Notes: generated from the sequence alone by a model not told the origin. Counted from the stretch's first letter, positions 32,693 through 46,830 are shown. The stretch is DNA of 64,000 nucleotides from Nocardia suismassiliense (GCF_900269665.1 NZ_LT985361.1:4306723-4370722); one strand, 5' to 3'. Numbers and translations are program-made.

Positions 32693-34720
32693 ATGTCGAA
32701 CACGGCGGGCGAGCGTTTGGATGCCGAGGCGCCCGTGGAAGATCGGCCCTCCTTGCTGGAGGTCGATGATGAGGAGAAGCCCGCCCGGGTCCTGACCGGC
32801 TGGGCCGAGCGGATAGTCGCGGTGACGTCGTTCGTCGTCGCGATGTTGGTGGTGTGGCAGGTATTTCGGCCGTTGCCGCAGGGCAGCCAGTACTACCTGG
32901 TGGTGTTCCTGGCGGCGACCTTGCCGATGGTGTTCCTGGCGTACCGGTCCGGCGTGCGGTTCCTCGATCGGGCCGACGGACCCGGCATCTTCGATTGGCT
33001 GCTCGCCGGCGTTGCCGTACTGGTGTGCCTGTATCCGGTGCTGCCGTTCACGATCGGCTCCGGCGGCGGCGGATACAACGCCTTCCTGGATCGGCAGGGG
33101 CTGCTGGACCCGGTCGACGTCGGCATGGGCGCGGTGCTGCTGATCCTGGTGCTGGAGGCGTGCCGGCGCACTACGGGCTGGGTGCTCGTCGCGGTCTGCC
33201 TGGTGTTCGTGGCCTACGGGTATTACGGCGGGTTCCTGCCGCAGGACTGGACAATCGCGCACGCGGGCTTGGACTTCGGGCAGATCATCGACGCGCTGTT
33301 CAACTCGGGCAGCGGGTTCTACGGCACGCCACTGGATGTCGCGGCCACCTATATCGTGCTGTTCACGCTGTACGGAGCCGTCCTCGAATTCTCCGGTGCG
33401 GCACAGTTTTTCGTCGACCTCTCGGTGGCCGCGTTCCGGCGCTCGCGCGGCGCCGCCGGACGGACCGCCGTCGCCTCGGGTTTCCTGCTCGGCACCGTGT
33501 CGGGCTCCGGCACCGCGACGGCCGTGACGGTCGGCGCGGTCACCTGGCCGATCCTGAAGCGGGCGGGTTATCCACCGGAGCAGGCGGGCGGCATGCTCGC
33601 GGCCGCCGGTGTCGGCGCGATCCTATCGCCGCCCACGCTGGGGGTCGCGGCGTTCATCGTCGCGGAGTATCTGGAGGTCTCCTACGTCACGGTGCTCGGC
33701 TGGGCGTTGATCCCCACCGTGCTCTACTACCTCGGGATCCTGCTGGCCGTGGAGATCGACGCGCGCCGGTTGGGCACCAAACCGGTGGAGACGGACGGTG
33801 TTTCGGCCTGGCGGTTGCTGCTGCGTTTCGGTTACCACTTCCTATCGCTCATCGCGATCGTCGTGCTGCTGCTGATCGACGTGAGCGCCACCCGCGCGGT
33901 CGTCTACGCGACGGTGCTGGCTTTCGTGCTCTCCTTCCTGGACCCGCGTACCCGCGCCAACGCACGGTCGCCGCGGCGAGTGTTCTACGCGATCGGCAGC
34001 GGTGTGCGCGCCGCCCTGCCGGTGGTCGCGGTGTGTGCCTCGGCGGGCGTGATCACCGCGATGACGACCAAGACAGGACTCGGCGCGCAACTGGCCGCTC
34101 TGCTGGTGCGGGCGGCGAAAGCGTTGTCCGACAACCACACCGTGGTGCTGGCCTGCACTGTCGTGCTCGCCGCTATCGCGCTGGCCCTGCTCGGTCTCGC
34201 GGTGCCGGTGACCGCGTCGTTCATCATCGGCTGGGCGATCATCGGGCCCGCGCTGCTCGCGCTCGACGTGCCACCGCCGGCAGCCGCCATGTTCGTCTTC
34301 TACTACTCGGTGCTGTCGGAGGTGACGCCGCCGACGGCACTGGCCGCGGTGGGCGCGGCCGCGGTCACCGGCGCGCGCACCGTGCCGACCATGTGGCAGG
34401 CGCTGAAATACGCGCTGCCCGCGTTCCTGGTGCCGGTCGTTTTCGTGCTGACCGAGCCGGGCGAATATCTGCTCGGCCGCGGCCCGCTGCTCGGCATCCT
34501 GTGGGCCACGGCCGCCGCCTGCCTCGGTGTCGCGGGCCTCGCGGTCGCCACCGGCGGCTGGATCCTCGGGGTCGGCCCCGCCCGGCCGGTCGCCAGGGTG
34601 CTGGCCGGTGTGGGCGGTCTGCTGCTGCTGTACCTGGAGACCGGCGCGCTCATCGCCGGACTGGTCGCGTTGTCCGCGGCCATCGGGATCACTCTGCTCA
34701 CTCGAAGGAGGACGACATGA
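32693..34720 (+). CDS. TRAP transporter fused permease (TAXI type, 4TM-12TM)
   Basis: 675 residues from ATG 32693, with about 16-18 hydrophobic helices. The N-terminal part (about 40-210) is the DctQ-like small subunit, fused to the large DctM-like subunit containing TVSGSGTATAVTVGAVTWP and AAAGVGAILSPPTLGVAAFI. Fused permeases of this type belong to TRAP-TAXI systems that import carboxylates or similar solutes with Na+ or H+. The stop overlaps the next gene start (ATGA), coupling it to the first TAXI binding protein. The solute is unknown. Confidence 0.9.
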   Translation: MSNTAGERLDAEAPVEDRPSLLEVDDEEKPARVLTGWAERIVAVTSFVVAMLVVWQVFRPLPQGSQYYLVVFLAATLPMVFLAYRSGVRFLDRADGPGIFDWLLAGVAVLVCLYPVLPFTIGSGGGGYNAFLDRQGLLDPVDVGMGAVLLILVLEACRRTTGWVLVAVCLVFVAYGYYGGFLPQDWTIAHAGLDFGQIIDALFNSGSGFYGTPLDVAATYIVLFTLYGAVLEFSGAAQFFVDLSVAAFRRSRGAAGRTAVASGFLLGTVSGSGTATAVTVGAVTWPILKRAGYPPEQAGGMLAAAGVGAILSPPTLGVAAFIVAEYLEVSYVTVLGWALIPTVLYYLGILLAVEIDARRLGTKPVETDGVSAWRLLLRFGYHFLSLIAIVVLLLIDVSATRAVVYATVLAFVLSFLDPRTRANARSPRRVFYAIGSGVRAALPVVAVCASAGVITAMTTKTGLGAQLAALLVRAAKALSDNHTVVLACTVVLAAIALALLGLAVPVTASFIIGWAIIGPALLALDVPPPAAAMFVFYYSVLSEVTPPTALAAVGAAAVTGARTVPTMWQALKYALPAFLVPVVFVLTEPGEYLLGRGPLLGILWATAAACLGVAGLAVATGGWILGVGPARPVARVLAGVGGLLLLYLETGALIAGLVALSAAIGITLLTRRRTT

Positions 34721-35712
34721 GAAGAGTCGCCGTAATTTTCGCGGTAGCCGCGGTATCGGCCGGTCTGCTCACCGGCTGCGGTGGCCGGCGGGATGCGCCG
34801 CACCACGACGCCGGGGGCGCGATCACCTGCGAGGTGAAGCAGGAGACCCGCGTCGGCATCGCGACCGGCAACGCGACCGGCGTGTACTTCGCGCTGGGCA
34901 ACGCCTACGCCGATCAGATCGCGCAGGCGACCAACGGCAAGGTGAAGGCGACCGCCTCGGAAACGGGTGCGTCCGTGCAGAACATCCAGCAGCTCGTCGC
35001 GGGCAACTACCAGGTGGCGTTCTCGCTCGCCGACACCGCTGCGGACGCCGTACTCGGCACCGGCAGTTTCGACGGCAAGAAGCAACCGGTGCAGGCCCTG
35101 ACCCGCCTCTACCCGAACTACACCCAGGTGGTGGTGCGCGCCGACGCAGGCATCAACTCCGTCGCCGACCTGCGAGGCAAGCGTGTGTCCACCGGCTCGC
35201 CCAAGTCCGGCACCGAGGTGATCGCCCAGCGCGTGCTGCAAGCCGCGGGCCTGAATCCCGACAGCGATGTCTCGGCCCAGCGCCTGGATCTCACCAAAAC
35301 CGTCGACGGTATGAAGGACGGCTCCATCGACGCCATGTTCTTCTCCGGTGGTCTGCCGACTCCCGGTATCACCGACCTCTTCACCTCCTCGCGGGACAAG
35401 GTCCGCTTCCTCGACCTCCCGGCTCAGCTCGACGCGATGCGCAAGGTGAGCCCCGTGTACGAGGCAGGCACGATCCCCGCCGCCACTTATGGCCTGCCCG
35501 CCGACGCGAAAACCATCGTGGTGCCCAACGTGCTGCTGGTCCGCGACGACCTCGACGCCGATCTGGCGTGCGTGCTGACCAAGTCGCTGTTCGACCGCAA
35601 GGCGCAACTGGAACAGGCGAACTCCGCGGCCAAGGGCATCACTCGCGACACTGCCCGCAACACCGATCCGGTCCCGCTGCACCGCGGCGCCGACCACGCA
35701 CTGACCAAATAG
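34717..35712 (+). CDS. TAXI-family TRAP substrate-binding lipoprotein, copy 1
   Basis: 331 residues from ATG 34717 with AAGGAGG upstream. A lipoprotein signal ends at Cys 21 (lipobox LLTGC). The TAXI core includes RVGIATGNATGVYFALGNAY, SVQNIQQLVAGNYQVAF, RVSTGSPKSGTE and MKDGSIDAMFFSGGLPT. These proteins capture solutes at the outer face of the membrane and pass them to the fused permease. The start overlaps the permease stop. A second copy with exactly the same length follows after 143 bp. Confidence 0.92.
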   Translation: MRRVAVIFAVAAVSAGLLTGCGGRRDAPHHDAGGAITCEVKQETRVGIATGNATGVYFALGNAYADQIAQATNGKVKATASETGASVQNIQQLVAGNYQVAFSLADTAADAVLGTGSFDGKKQPVQALTRLYPNYTQVVVRADAGINSVADLRGKRVSTGSPKSGTEVIAQRVLQAAGLNPDSDVSAQRLDLTKTVDGMKDGSIDAMFFSGGLPTPGITDLFTSSRDKVRFLDLPAQLDAMRKVSPVYEAGTIPAATYGLPADAKTIVVPNVLLVRDDLDADLACVLTKSLFDRKAQLEQANSAAKGITRDTARNTDPVPLHRGADHALTK

Positions 35713-35732
35713 AAACCCGACCACCTCGCGAA

Positions 35733-35767
35733 GGCGGCCGGCTCGAGTCCGTGGCGAGCCGGCCGCC
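35733..35767 (+). terminator. GC-rich hairpin between the two TAXI binding-protein genes
   Basis: Perfect 13-bp arms GGCGGCCGGCTCG (35733-35745) and CGAGCCGGCCGCC (35755-35767) surround a 9-nt loop, with outer ACCACC/GGTGGT pairing. No T-tract follows, so it could be an actinobacterial-type terminator, an mRNA 3' stabiliser or an attenuator that sets the ratio of the two binding proteins. Confidence 0.55.
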
Positions 35768-35855
35768 GGTGGTGGTCGACCAGGCGGAGCACACGGTGTT
35801 GGTGCGGAGTGGGTCGCGGCCGCTGTGGTCGCCGGCGCACGCCAGGGAGGATGAG

Positions 35856-36851
35856 ATGAGGAAAGTGGCGATCGTTGTCGCCGTGGTGTCGGTGTCGGCC
35901 GGGTTCGTCACCGGATGTTCCAAGAGCCAGGAGAGAACGCCTACCGACTCGGGAGCGCCGGTCACCTGCACGGTGCAGGAGGAGACCGAGCTCGGCATCG
36001 CCACCGGCAACGCGACCGGTGTGTACTCGGCGCTGGGTAATGCCTACGCGGACCAGATCACGCTGGCCACCGGCGGCAAGGTGACGGCGACGGCCGCGGA
36101 GACGATGGCGTCGGTGCAGAACATTCAGCAATTGGTGGCAGGGAAGTACCAGGTGGCGTTCGCGCAAACCGATACGGCCGCCGACGCGGTGCTCGGGATC
36201 GGGACTTTCGACGGGGCGAAGCAGCCGGTGCAGGCGTTGGCGCGGTTGTACCCGAGTTACGCGGCGGTGGTTGTGCGGGCCGACTCCGGCATCACCTCTG
36301 TTTCGGAGCTGCGCGGTAAGCGGGTGTCGACCGGTTCGCCGAAATCCGGTACCGAGATGTTGGCACGTCGGCAGTTGCGGGCGGCCGGGTTGAACCCGGA
36401 CAGCGATATTGCGGTTCATCGCCTGGATCTCACGAAGGCAGTCGCCGGGATGAAGGACGGGTCGCTCGATGCGCTCTTCTTTACCGGGGGCCTGCCCACG
36501 CCGGGCCTGGTAGAGCTGTTCAGCTCCGGCGGGGACCGATTCCGCTTCCTCGATACATCCGATCTGCTGGCCGGTATGCGCATCCTGAGCCCGGTGTACG
36601 AGTTGGGCGCCATTCCCGCCGCTGTTTATGGACTGCCGGAAGACGTGCCGTCCATCGTCGTGCCCAATGTGCTGTTGGTGCGGGACAACTTGGATGCGGA
36701 CGTGGCCTGTGTGCTCACCAAGGCGCTGTTCGATCGCAAGGCTCAGTTGGAGCAGGCGAACTCAGCGGCCAAGGGGATCGTGCGGGATCACGCGCGGGAG
36801 ACGAATCCCGTGCCACTGCACCGCGGGGCAGAGCACGCACTGGCCAACTGA
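35856..36851 (+). CDS. TAXI-family TRAP substrate-binding lipoprotein, copy 2
   Basis: 331 residues from ATG 35856 (GGGAGG upstream). The lipobox VTGC is at Cys 21. It shares most of the protein with copy 1, including ATGNATGVY, NIQQLVAGKYQVAF, RVSTGSPKSGTE, ANSAAKGI and the C-terminal NPVPLHRGAEHAL. The upstream open frame back to 34527 overlaps copy 1 and is not coding. Diverged residues lie in the probable ligand pocket, so the two may capture different but related solutes for one permease. It is the last gene before the rrn promoter. Confidence 0.92.
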   Translation: MRKVAIVVAVVSVSAGFVTGCSKSQERTPTDSGAPVTCTVQEETELGIATGNATGVYSALGNAYADQITLATGGKVTATAAETMASVQNIQQLVAGKYQVAFAQTDTAADAVLGIGTFDGAKQPVQALARLYPSYAAVVVRADSGITSVSELRGKRVSTGSPKSGTEMLARRQLRAAGLNPDSDIAVHRLDLTKAVAGMKDGSLDALFFTGGLPTPGLVELFSSGGDRFRFLDTSDLLAGMRILSPVYELGAIPAAVYGLPEDVPSIVVPNVLLVRDNLDADVACVLTKALFDRKAQLEQANSAAKGIVRDHARETNPVPLHRGAEHALAN

Positions 36852-36986
36852 CAGGGGCCGTGGCTAGGCCGGCGGGCCTCGTTCGGATGAAGTTGCGGTG
36901 GTCTGAGTCACATTCGTGTGATTCAGGCCGATCTTCGCCCGATGCCAGGGGTCTTGACCTGCGAATTCTCGGGCTGCGCAGGCGAT

Positions 36987-37015
36987 TTGACGTGGCGTTC
37001 TCCGCCGCGTAACTT
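36987..37015 (+). promoter_or_regulatory. Candidate rrn promoter
   Basis: TTGACG (36987-36992), a 17-nt spacer and TAACTT (37010-37015) form a good vegetative promoter about 400 bp before the 16S gene. This is where actinobacterial rrn promoters lie. Additional promoters nearer to 16S may exist but were not resolved. Confidence 0.6.
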
Positions 37016-37230
37016 TATCCAAGTCAGAGCGACACGGACACCGACCCGGAGCCGAGAAGCACAGTGGAGACGCTGCGCGGATGGACCGGGAAACGAGGTA
37101 GGACGAGGAGCGCCTGACGCTCACACTAGCTCTACCGGTACCCCGATTTCACGTCGGGTTCATGGCTGAGCTAAGCTTGATAAGTTGCCTCACCGATCGA
37201 CCGGGCCAGCCCCGCGAGATGGCGTGTGCG

Positions 37231-37247
37231 TGTGTTCTTTGAGAACT
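37231..37247 (+). promoter_or_regulatory. boxA-like antitermination element in the rrn leader
   Basis: TGTGTTCTTTGAGAACT in the leader is repeated as TGTGTTGTTTGAGAACT at 39237-39253, before 23S. The TTTGAGAAC core matches the antitermination box of actinobacterial rrn operons bound by Nus factors. Confidence 0.6.
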
Positions 37248-37258
37248 CAATAGTGTGT

Positions 37259-37273
37259 CGATGAATGTCAGTG
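37259..37273 (+). other. 5' arm of the 16S precursor processing stem
   Basis: CGATGAATGTCAGTG here is nearly complementary to 39050-39066 in the 16S-23S spacer. Pairing would loop out 16S and create a double-stranded RNase III substrate, as known for bacterial pre-rRNA. The pairing is imperfect, with a short bulge. Confidence 0.5.
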
Positions 37274-37420
37274 CCAATTATTTAATTGGTTCCGGCTTCT
37301 CATACCCCCCGGTTGAGAGGTCGGACATTTAGTCAGCAAATCTTTTTGCTGGCGTTTTGTTTTGCTAGGTTTTCGGACTCTAGTTATTCTTCTGATTAGC
37401 CCTTCGGGGTAAGTCAAGAG

Positions 37421-42415
<4,995 letters not shown>

Positions 42416-42643
42416 AAAGAAGCTACGCGTCCACTGTGCAGTATCTGAAACAACACACGACACCGTGTTCACGGGTTCGGAGTGAGAGTTTCAGAGGCTT
42501 GCGCCTCTGCGAAGATCTCACACGCTCAACGGTTTCAGGGTCAGCCCTGCGAACCTGCGACCGGGGTGGGGTTTTCAGGGGCGAAGCCCCTGAAACAACT
42601 CTCCTGGTGAACCTGGGACACGGAGTGTGACAGTTTCATAGAG
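42416..42643 (+). other. 23S-5S spacer with processing arm and two hairpins
   Basis: Contains the 3' arm of the 23S stem (42427-42442) and two strong hairpins. CAGAGGC/GCCTCTG has a 4-nt loop (42492-42509). TTTCAGGGGC/GCCCCTGAAA has a 3-nt loop (42573-42595). At about 228 bp it is rather long; the hairpins may guide 5S processing. Confidence 0.7.
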
Positions 42644-42761
42644 TTACGGCGGCCATAGCGGCAGGGAAACGCCCGGTCCCATTCCGAACCCGGAAGCTAA
42701 GCCTGCCAGCGCCGATGGTACTGCACTCGACAGGGTGTGGGAGAGTAGGACACCGCCGGAA
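42644..42761 (+). rRNA. rrf: 5S ribosomal RNA
   Basis: About 118 nt starting TTACGGCGGCCATAGCGG and ending CACCGCCGGAA. The terminal stem (TTACGGCGG with CCGCCGGAA) closes, and the loop sequences CCCGGTCCCATTCCGAAC and GGGAGAGTAGG are typical. It is followed by the rrn terminator. Confidence 0.95.
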
Positions 42762-42770
42762 CATCATTCA

Positions 42771-42802
42771 CGAAAGCCCCCAGCTAACGCTGGGGGCTTT
42801 CG
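42771..42802 (+). terminator. Rho-independent terminator of the rrn operon
   Basis: Perfect 14-bp stem CGAAAGCCCCCAGC (42771-42784) and its complement (42789-42802) with a TAAC loop, followed by TCGTTTCC. It lies 10 bp after 5S and is the strongest hairpin in the window. Confidence 0.93.
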
Positions 42803-42898
42803 TCGTTTCCAGACACCCCGCTACACCAACCAACCCCGCTACTGCGGAAATCCGCACCCTCTCTCGGGATCTGCACCGATTGCGGGGGTCTCGAGTCA

Positions 42899-42926
42899 GG
42901 CGGATTCAGGCGGTCATTGCAACACC
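42899..42926. repeat. IS30 left inverted repeat
   Basis: Begins GGCGGATTCAGGCGGTCATT. Its outer 10 bases and its inner TGCAACACC match the right repeat exactly; mismatches lie in the middle. The transposase stop codon lies inside it. Confidence 0.9.
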
Positions 42927-44168
42927 GGGTGGGTTGGTGGGGTTCGAGAGTAGTTCATCGAGTGCTTCGGCGGGTTTTTTCCAGCCGAGGGTTTTGCGGG
43001 GTCGATTGTTGAGCTGGGCGGCGACGTAGTCGAGGTAGTCGGCGGGGAACACCGACAGGTCTGTTCCCTTCGGAAAGTATTGGCGTAGCAGGCCGTTGGT
43101 GTTCTCGTTGGTGCCGCGTTGCCAGGGTGAGTGTGGGTCGCAGAAGTAGATGTCGAGATCGGTGGCGGCGGCGATCTGGGCGTGGTTGGTCATTTCCCGG
43201 CCCTGGTCCCAGGTCAGGGTTTTCCGCAGGATCGCCGGCAGCCGGCTCATCTTGGCGATCATCGCTTCCTGCACCGCGAGCGCGGAATGATCGACGGGTA
43301 GATGGAGCAGGATCACGAACCGGGTCATGCGTTCGACCAGGGTGCCGATCGCTGAACCGTTGTGGGCGCCGGTGATCAGATCTCCTTCCCAATGCCCGGG
43401 CACGGCACGGTCTTCGACCTCGCCAGGGCGGTCGCTGATGTTGACCATGCCCGCGATGGGTGAGCCTCGTTGCCCGACCGAGCGCCGCGGCCTGCGTAGT
43501 GCGCGCCCGCTGCGTAGCTGTTGATGCAACTCCCGGCGCAAACCGCCGCGGCCCTGGACGAACAGTGACCGGTAGATTGTCTCGTGAGACACCCGCATCT
43601 CCGGATCGTCGGGAAACTCGGCTCGCAGCCGATGACTGATCTGCTCTGGACTGTACTTCTCGGTCAGCCAGTCACCGACCTGGGCGGCCAGCCTCGTATT
43701 GTCGGCCAGCTTAGATACTTTCCCGCGCCGGGATCGATACTCGGCACGCTGCTGAGCGGACACGGCCCGATAGTTCACCCGCTGCTCGGGGCCACAGCGG
43801 CGCGCCCCGATCCGATGCTTGTGCCGGTAGGCAACCCTGCGACCGTGCCGATGAGTCTTGGCGTTACGCGCGATCTCACGAGTGATCGTCGAGGGCGCAC
43901 GCCCCAACCGGGCCGCGATCGAGCGCGCCGACTCCCCCCTGGCGATGCCGATCGCGATCTCCTCCCGCTCGGCAAGGGTCAACCTGGCCTTGTTCTTCGA
44001 CGAATCGGGCTCACACAGGCACGGTTTCACCCCACCAGCCTCAGCGAACAACCGATTACCAGTGCTCGCCGACACCCCTACAACAACACCAGCAACCGCC
44101 GGTGCCACACCCGCACCCACAAAACCCCAGAACCTCCGCAACACCGCACGCGACACACGCAACGCCAT
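42906..44168 (-). CDS. IS30 family transposase
   Basis: 420 residues. A HTH domain (about 60-110) has LTLAEREEIAIGIARGESA and RAPSTITREIARN. The DDE catalytic residues are in GHWEGDLI, TWDQGREM and GTNENTNGLL. The C-terminus LNNRPRKTLGWKKPAEAL is the family hallmark. An N-terminal extension of about 50 hydrophobic/basic residues precedes the usual start; a later in-frame start is possible. The frame is intact from end to end, so the element is probably active. Confidence 0.95.
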   Translation of the reverse strand: MALRVSRAVLRRFWGFVGAGVAPAVAGVVVGVSASTGNRLFAEAGGVKPCLCEPDSSKNKARLTLAEREEIAIGIARGESARSIAARLGRAPSTITREIARNAKTHRHGRRVAYRHKHRIGARRCGPEQRVNYRAVSAQQRAEYRSRRGKVSKLADNTRLAAQVGDWLTEKYSPEQISHRLRAEFPDDPEMRVSHETIYRSLFVQGRGGLRRELHQQLRSGRALRRPRRSVGQRGSPIAGMVNISDRPGEVEDRAVPGHWEGDLITGAHNGSAIGTLVERMTRFVILLHLPVDHSALAVQEAMIAKMSRLPAILRKTLTWDQGREMTNHAQIAAATDLDIYFCDPHSPWQRGTNENTNGLLRQYFPKGTDLSVFPADYLDYVAAQLNNRPRKTLGWKKPAEALDELLSNPTNPPGVAMTA

Positions 44169-44185
44169 AACACTCCCAGATCAGG

Positions 44186-44213
44186 GGTGTTGCATTCACT
44201 CCTTGAATCCGCC
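44186..44213. repeat. IS30 right inverted repeat
   Basis: Read on the minus strand it begins GGCGGATTCAAGGAGTGAAT and pairs with 42899-42926. It lies 17 bp upstream of the transposase start and is followed by the TCA target duplication. Confidence 0.9.
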
Positions 44214-44286
44214 TCAGTGCGGATCCCGAGAAAGAGTGCGGCTGTGGGGATTACGTTGGACTGGACGGCGGTGAAGAAAGCTCGGG

Positions 44287-45609
44287 CTACTTGCGAAGGG
44301 GGCGGCGGGCTCCGAGTTCGGCGGTCTCGGCTGCTGCGCGTCCGTCATCCCAGCCGTTCGCATTGGGAATGGAGACACCGCGATTCCGTACTTCCGGAAA
44401 CAGCGAATCGAATGCCTTGTCCACCTGCAACTGACGGGAAGCGAGCACCGGCAGCAACCGCGCAGAGTCGACTGATTTTGCGATAGTGCTGTCGTTTGCT
44501 GCCACCAGCCGTTCACCGATCCGCGTGGCATAGGCGATGAGGAACGACTTCCGATACGAACGACTCCGCGAGTCGGCACTACGTTCAGCCTGATTACCGC
44601 TGGCGATCATTGCCCTGGTCGCCTGGACGAGCAATGAGGTCGTCAACAGCTCCACGACATCCAGATCGTTCTCGTCCCCGACGACCGTCATGAACCCCCA
44701 GGCCGAGGAGAAAATCGCCCGGCAACGGTTGGCTTTGGTGACCACATCGACCAACAACGCCTTGGCATCTACATACGGCGTATCCAGCCAAATCCTGCGC
44801 GCACCGGGCAGTTCCGGCACTGAAGTGTCCGCGTCGACCAGCACGCGATCCACCGCGTACTTGGTCATCAACTCCTGCGCCTTCGCCGACAGCGTCTCGG
44901 CCTCCTCCGGAAACGACGTCGACTCGGCTTTCGCCAGCAACCCCCGCACCCGGCTCAATATCTTCTCGTCCACATGGTGATGACCCGCGGCACTCGGTCG
45001 CGCAGTCCCGGGCAGCGGCCGGATGAGCTCCAACTTCGGCAGCCGAATCAACAACGCCAGCGCCTCGACCACGGTGGTGACCGCTTCCTCGGCGGTCAGC
45101 AAATGCTTCACCGCCCATTGACCGAGGTGCGGCGCCGACTCCGACCACCACACCACAGCATCGAGCTCCTCGAGCTGCGCACGCCACGTCTCGTCTACCG
45201 ACGCGGGCGTGAACGGGCGCATATACGCGGCGATCACATCGCTCAGCAGCGCCACCGCATACTCGTCGAGATGCCGCCGCGCAGCTTGGTGCACATCCTC
45301 GGGCAGCCAACCGTACTGAAAGATCCGCGAAATGATGTGCTGCTCCGCAAGGTGCGCACCCTGCTCCACCTGCGGGGTCAGCGGACCGCGACCGACCAGC
45401 GCTGTCGCGCAACGCCCTGCGGCGACTGAAGCGCCTTGCGCGAACTCCATCGCGGCAGCCATCACCGCATTGGCGATCTGCTCCGAGTCCGCCGGCGAGC
45501 TGGCGGCGGACCGCTGTTGCGCAGACCAGAAGGCCGAAGTGCCGGATGGGCCGGTTGGGCCGCCTTCCGCACGGCGGCCTGTACGCCGCCGGCGATTCTC
45601 CTTGCCCAT
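44287..45609 (-). CDS. DUF2786 domain-containing protein
   Basis: 440 residues from ATG 45609 with GAGGAG upstream; the longer open frame to 45816 lacks a ribosome-binding site. A basic N-terminus (GKENRRRRTGRR) is followed by a helical region. The DUF2786 segment (about 215-255) reads ILSRVRGLLAKAEST and SAKAQELMTKYAVD. DUF2786 proteins are widespread in actinobacteria and phages; some relatives are SprT/peptidase-like neighbours, but function is unknown. No membrane segment is seen. It ends 73 bp from the IS30 element. Confidence 0.82.
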   Translation of the reverse strand: MGKENRRRRTGRRAEGGPTGPSGTSAFWSAQQRSAASSPADSEQIANAVMAAAMEFAQGASVAAGRCATALVGRGPLTPQVEQGAHLAEQHIISRIFQYGWLPEDVHQAARRHLDEYAVALLSDVIAAYMRPFTPASVDETWRAQLEELDAVVWWSESAPHLGQWAVKHLLTAEEAVTTVVEALALLIRLPKLELIRPLPGTARPSAAGHHHVDEKILSRVRGLLAKAESTSFPEEAETLSAKAQELMTKYAVDRVLVDADTSVPELPGARRIWLDTPYVDAKALLVDVVTKANRCRAIFSSAWGFMTVVGDENDLDVVELLTTSLLVQATRAMIASGNQAERSADSRSRSYRKSFLIAYATRIGERLVAANDSTIAKSVDSARLLPVLASRQLQVDKAFDSLFPEVRNRGVSIPNANGWDDGRAAAETAELGARRPLRK

Positions 45610-45821
45610 GCTGGCCGCTCCTCGTCGCAGTGTTCCGGTGCCGATGTCTTGCAACGATAGGTAATCCAGCGGGAACGATATCGCTCGGGTGCGACCGCTC
45701 CGGCCGCCTATAGTCCGTGCGCTCGGGAAGGTGAATCCTGAGTGCTGGGCGGGCGCCGAACGGATGGGCACAGATCGTGTCGAACGCTGATCGACAGCGC
45801 AGTCAGATAACGCCATAGAGC

Positions 45822-46700
45822 TCAGCGATGTGTCTTACCCGAAAGAGCTGCCGTCAACTGCCGCGCGGCATCGAGAGTGGCCGAAATATACTCGTCCCGT
45901 TCAGGTTTGGCTACCTCTGCGCGAAGCGGCCCGAGCTGCACCTCGTAGGCGGCGGTACCTGTGGCATCGAAAACCGGGGCCGCCAGATAGCTCAATGCCA
46001 GCGCGTCCTCGGAATCCAATTCACTCCTGGTGAACGGCCGCGACGTGAGTGCCGCGAGCTGGCGGAGTGCGCGCGTGCGCAGGTGTGGTTGCAGTAGTTC
46101 GGATCCCACGGCGCCGAGTAGATCGGCCAGCAGGTCGACCAGGCCCGCGTCGTCGGCGCGCGGTCGGAAGACGGCGACTCCGCGCTCTCGGACGACAGCG
46201 AGCAACGTGCTTGCGGTGCGCCGGTCCGCACCGGCGGCGGTCGCGGTCCATGCGTTCTGTTCGTTCGCCGAACGCCACGGCATCACGCTCGCTCCGGCCG
46301 GGAATTGCAGCGGAATGCGATGCCCGACCGGGATGCCGGGGACCACGCGGTCGGTGCCGTGCCGGACGTCGAGAACGGTCAGGCGATCGGGCTCGATGCG
46401 ACTGAATGTCGCGCCCGATCCGGTCCGTTCGGCAAGTGCCGCAAGCACGGTGCCGACACCGGAGGGGAGTGCCGCGCCGTGCAGGCCGGCGAGGGCAGGG
46501 CCGATTGCGTAGCCGCGATGCGGATCTCGGCCGACCCAACCGGCGGCATCCAGCTCGGTGAGGATCGCGGTTGCGGTGGCGCGGGCGATGTCGAGGCGTT
46601 CGGCGATGCCGGCGACGCTGATCGGCTCGGTCGACGTCGCGAGCAGCGACACGATGTCGATGACGCGGCGCGTCGGCGGTGACGCTGAGCGGTCCGGCAT
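45822..46700 (-). CDS. IclR family transcriptional regulator
   Basis: 292 residues. The N-terminal winged helix (about 10-60) has VIDIVSLLATSTEPISVAGI and RATATAILTELDAAGWV. The effector domain (about 80-280) has IPVGHRIPLQFPAGASVMPW and the late TGTAAYEVQLG strand. IclR proteins bind small acids or aromatics and regulate adjacent catabolic genes. It is divergent from the SDR at 46831, with a palindromic operator in the gap. Targets are almost certainly the SDR and the downstream oxidoreductase. Confidence 0.9.
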   Translation of the reverse strand: MPDRSASPPTRRVIDIVSLLATSTEPISVAGIAERLDIARATATAILTELDAAGWVGRDPHRGYAIGPALAGLHGAALPSGVGTVLAALAERTGSGATFSRIEPDRLTVLDVRHGTDRVVPGIPVGHRIPLQFPAGASVMPWRSANEQNAWTATAAGADRRTASTLLAVVRERGVAVFRPRADDAGLVDLLADLLGAVGSELLQPHLRTRALRQLAALTSRPFTRSELDSEDALALSYLAAPVFDATGTAAYEVQLGPLRAEVAKPERDEYISATLDAARQLTAALSGKTHR

Positions 46701-46740
46701 GACGGAACCTCTTGTTCTGCTCGGGTGGGCGACCTACGAT

Positions 46741-46780
46741 GTGTCGAATATTAGAGCATTAGTCGTCGAATATTCGACAC
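46741..46780. promoter_or_regulatory. Palindromic operator between IclR gene and SDR operon
   Basis: Inverted arms GTGTCGAATATT (46741-46752) and AATATTCGACAC (46769-46780) are perfect over 12 bp. The right arm is also part of the perfect palindrome GTCGAATATTCGAC (46765-46778). AT-rich palindromes of this kind fit IclR binding. Two overlapping sites suggest cooperative binding. Confidence 0.7.
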
Positions 46781-46830
46781 CTGACCGGTGGGGATCGGTG
46801 GGAGTCGGTGACGGCGCGGATGGAGCGCGA

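Larger units (their letters stand above)
42899..44213 (-). mobile_element. IS30-family insertion sequence, intact
   Basis: 1,315 bp bounded by about 28-bp imperfect inverted repeats (42899-42926 and 44186-44213) and flanked by a 3-bp direct repeat TCA (42896-42898 and 44214-44216). IS30 elements generate such 2-3 bp duplications. It contains one transposase gene on the minus strand. The element sits about 100 bp after the rrn terminator, in the gap before the DUF2786 gene, without disrupting a gene. Confidence 0.92.
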
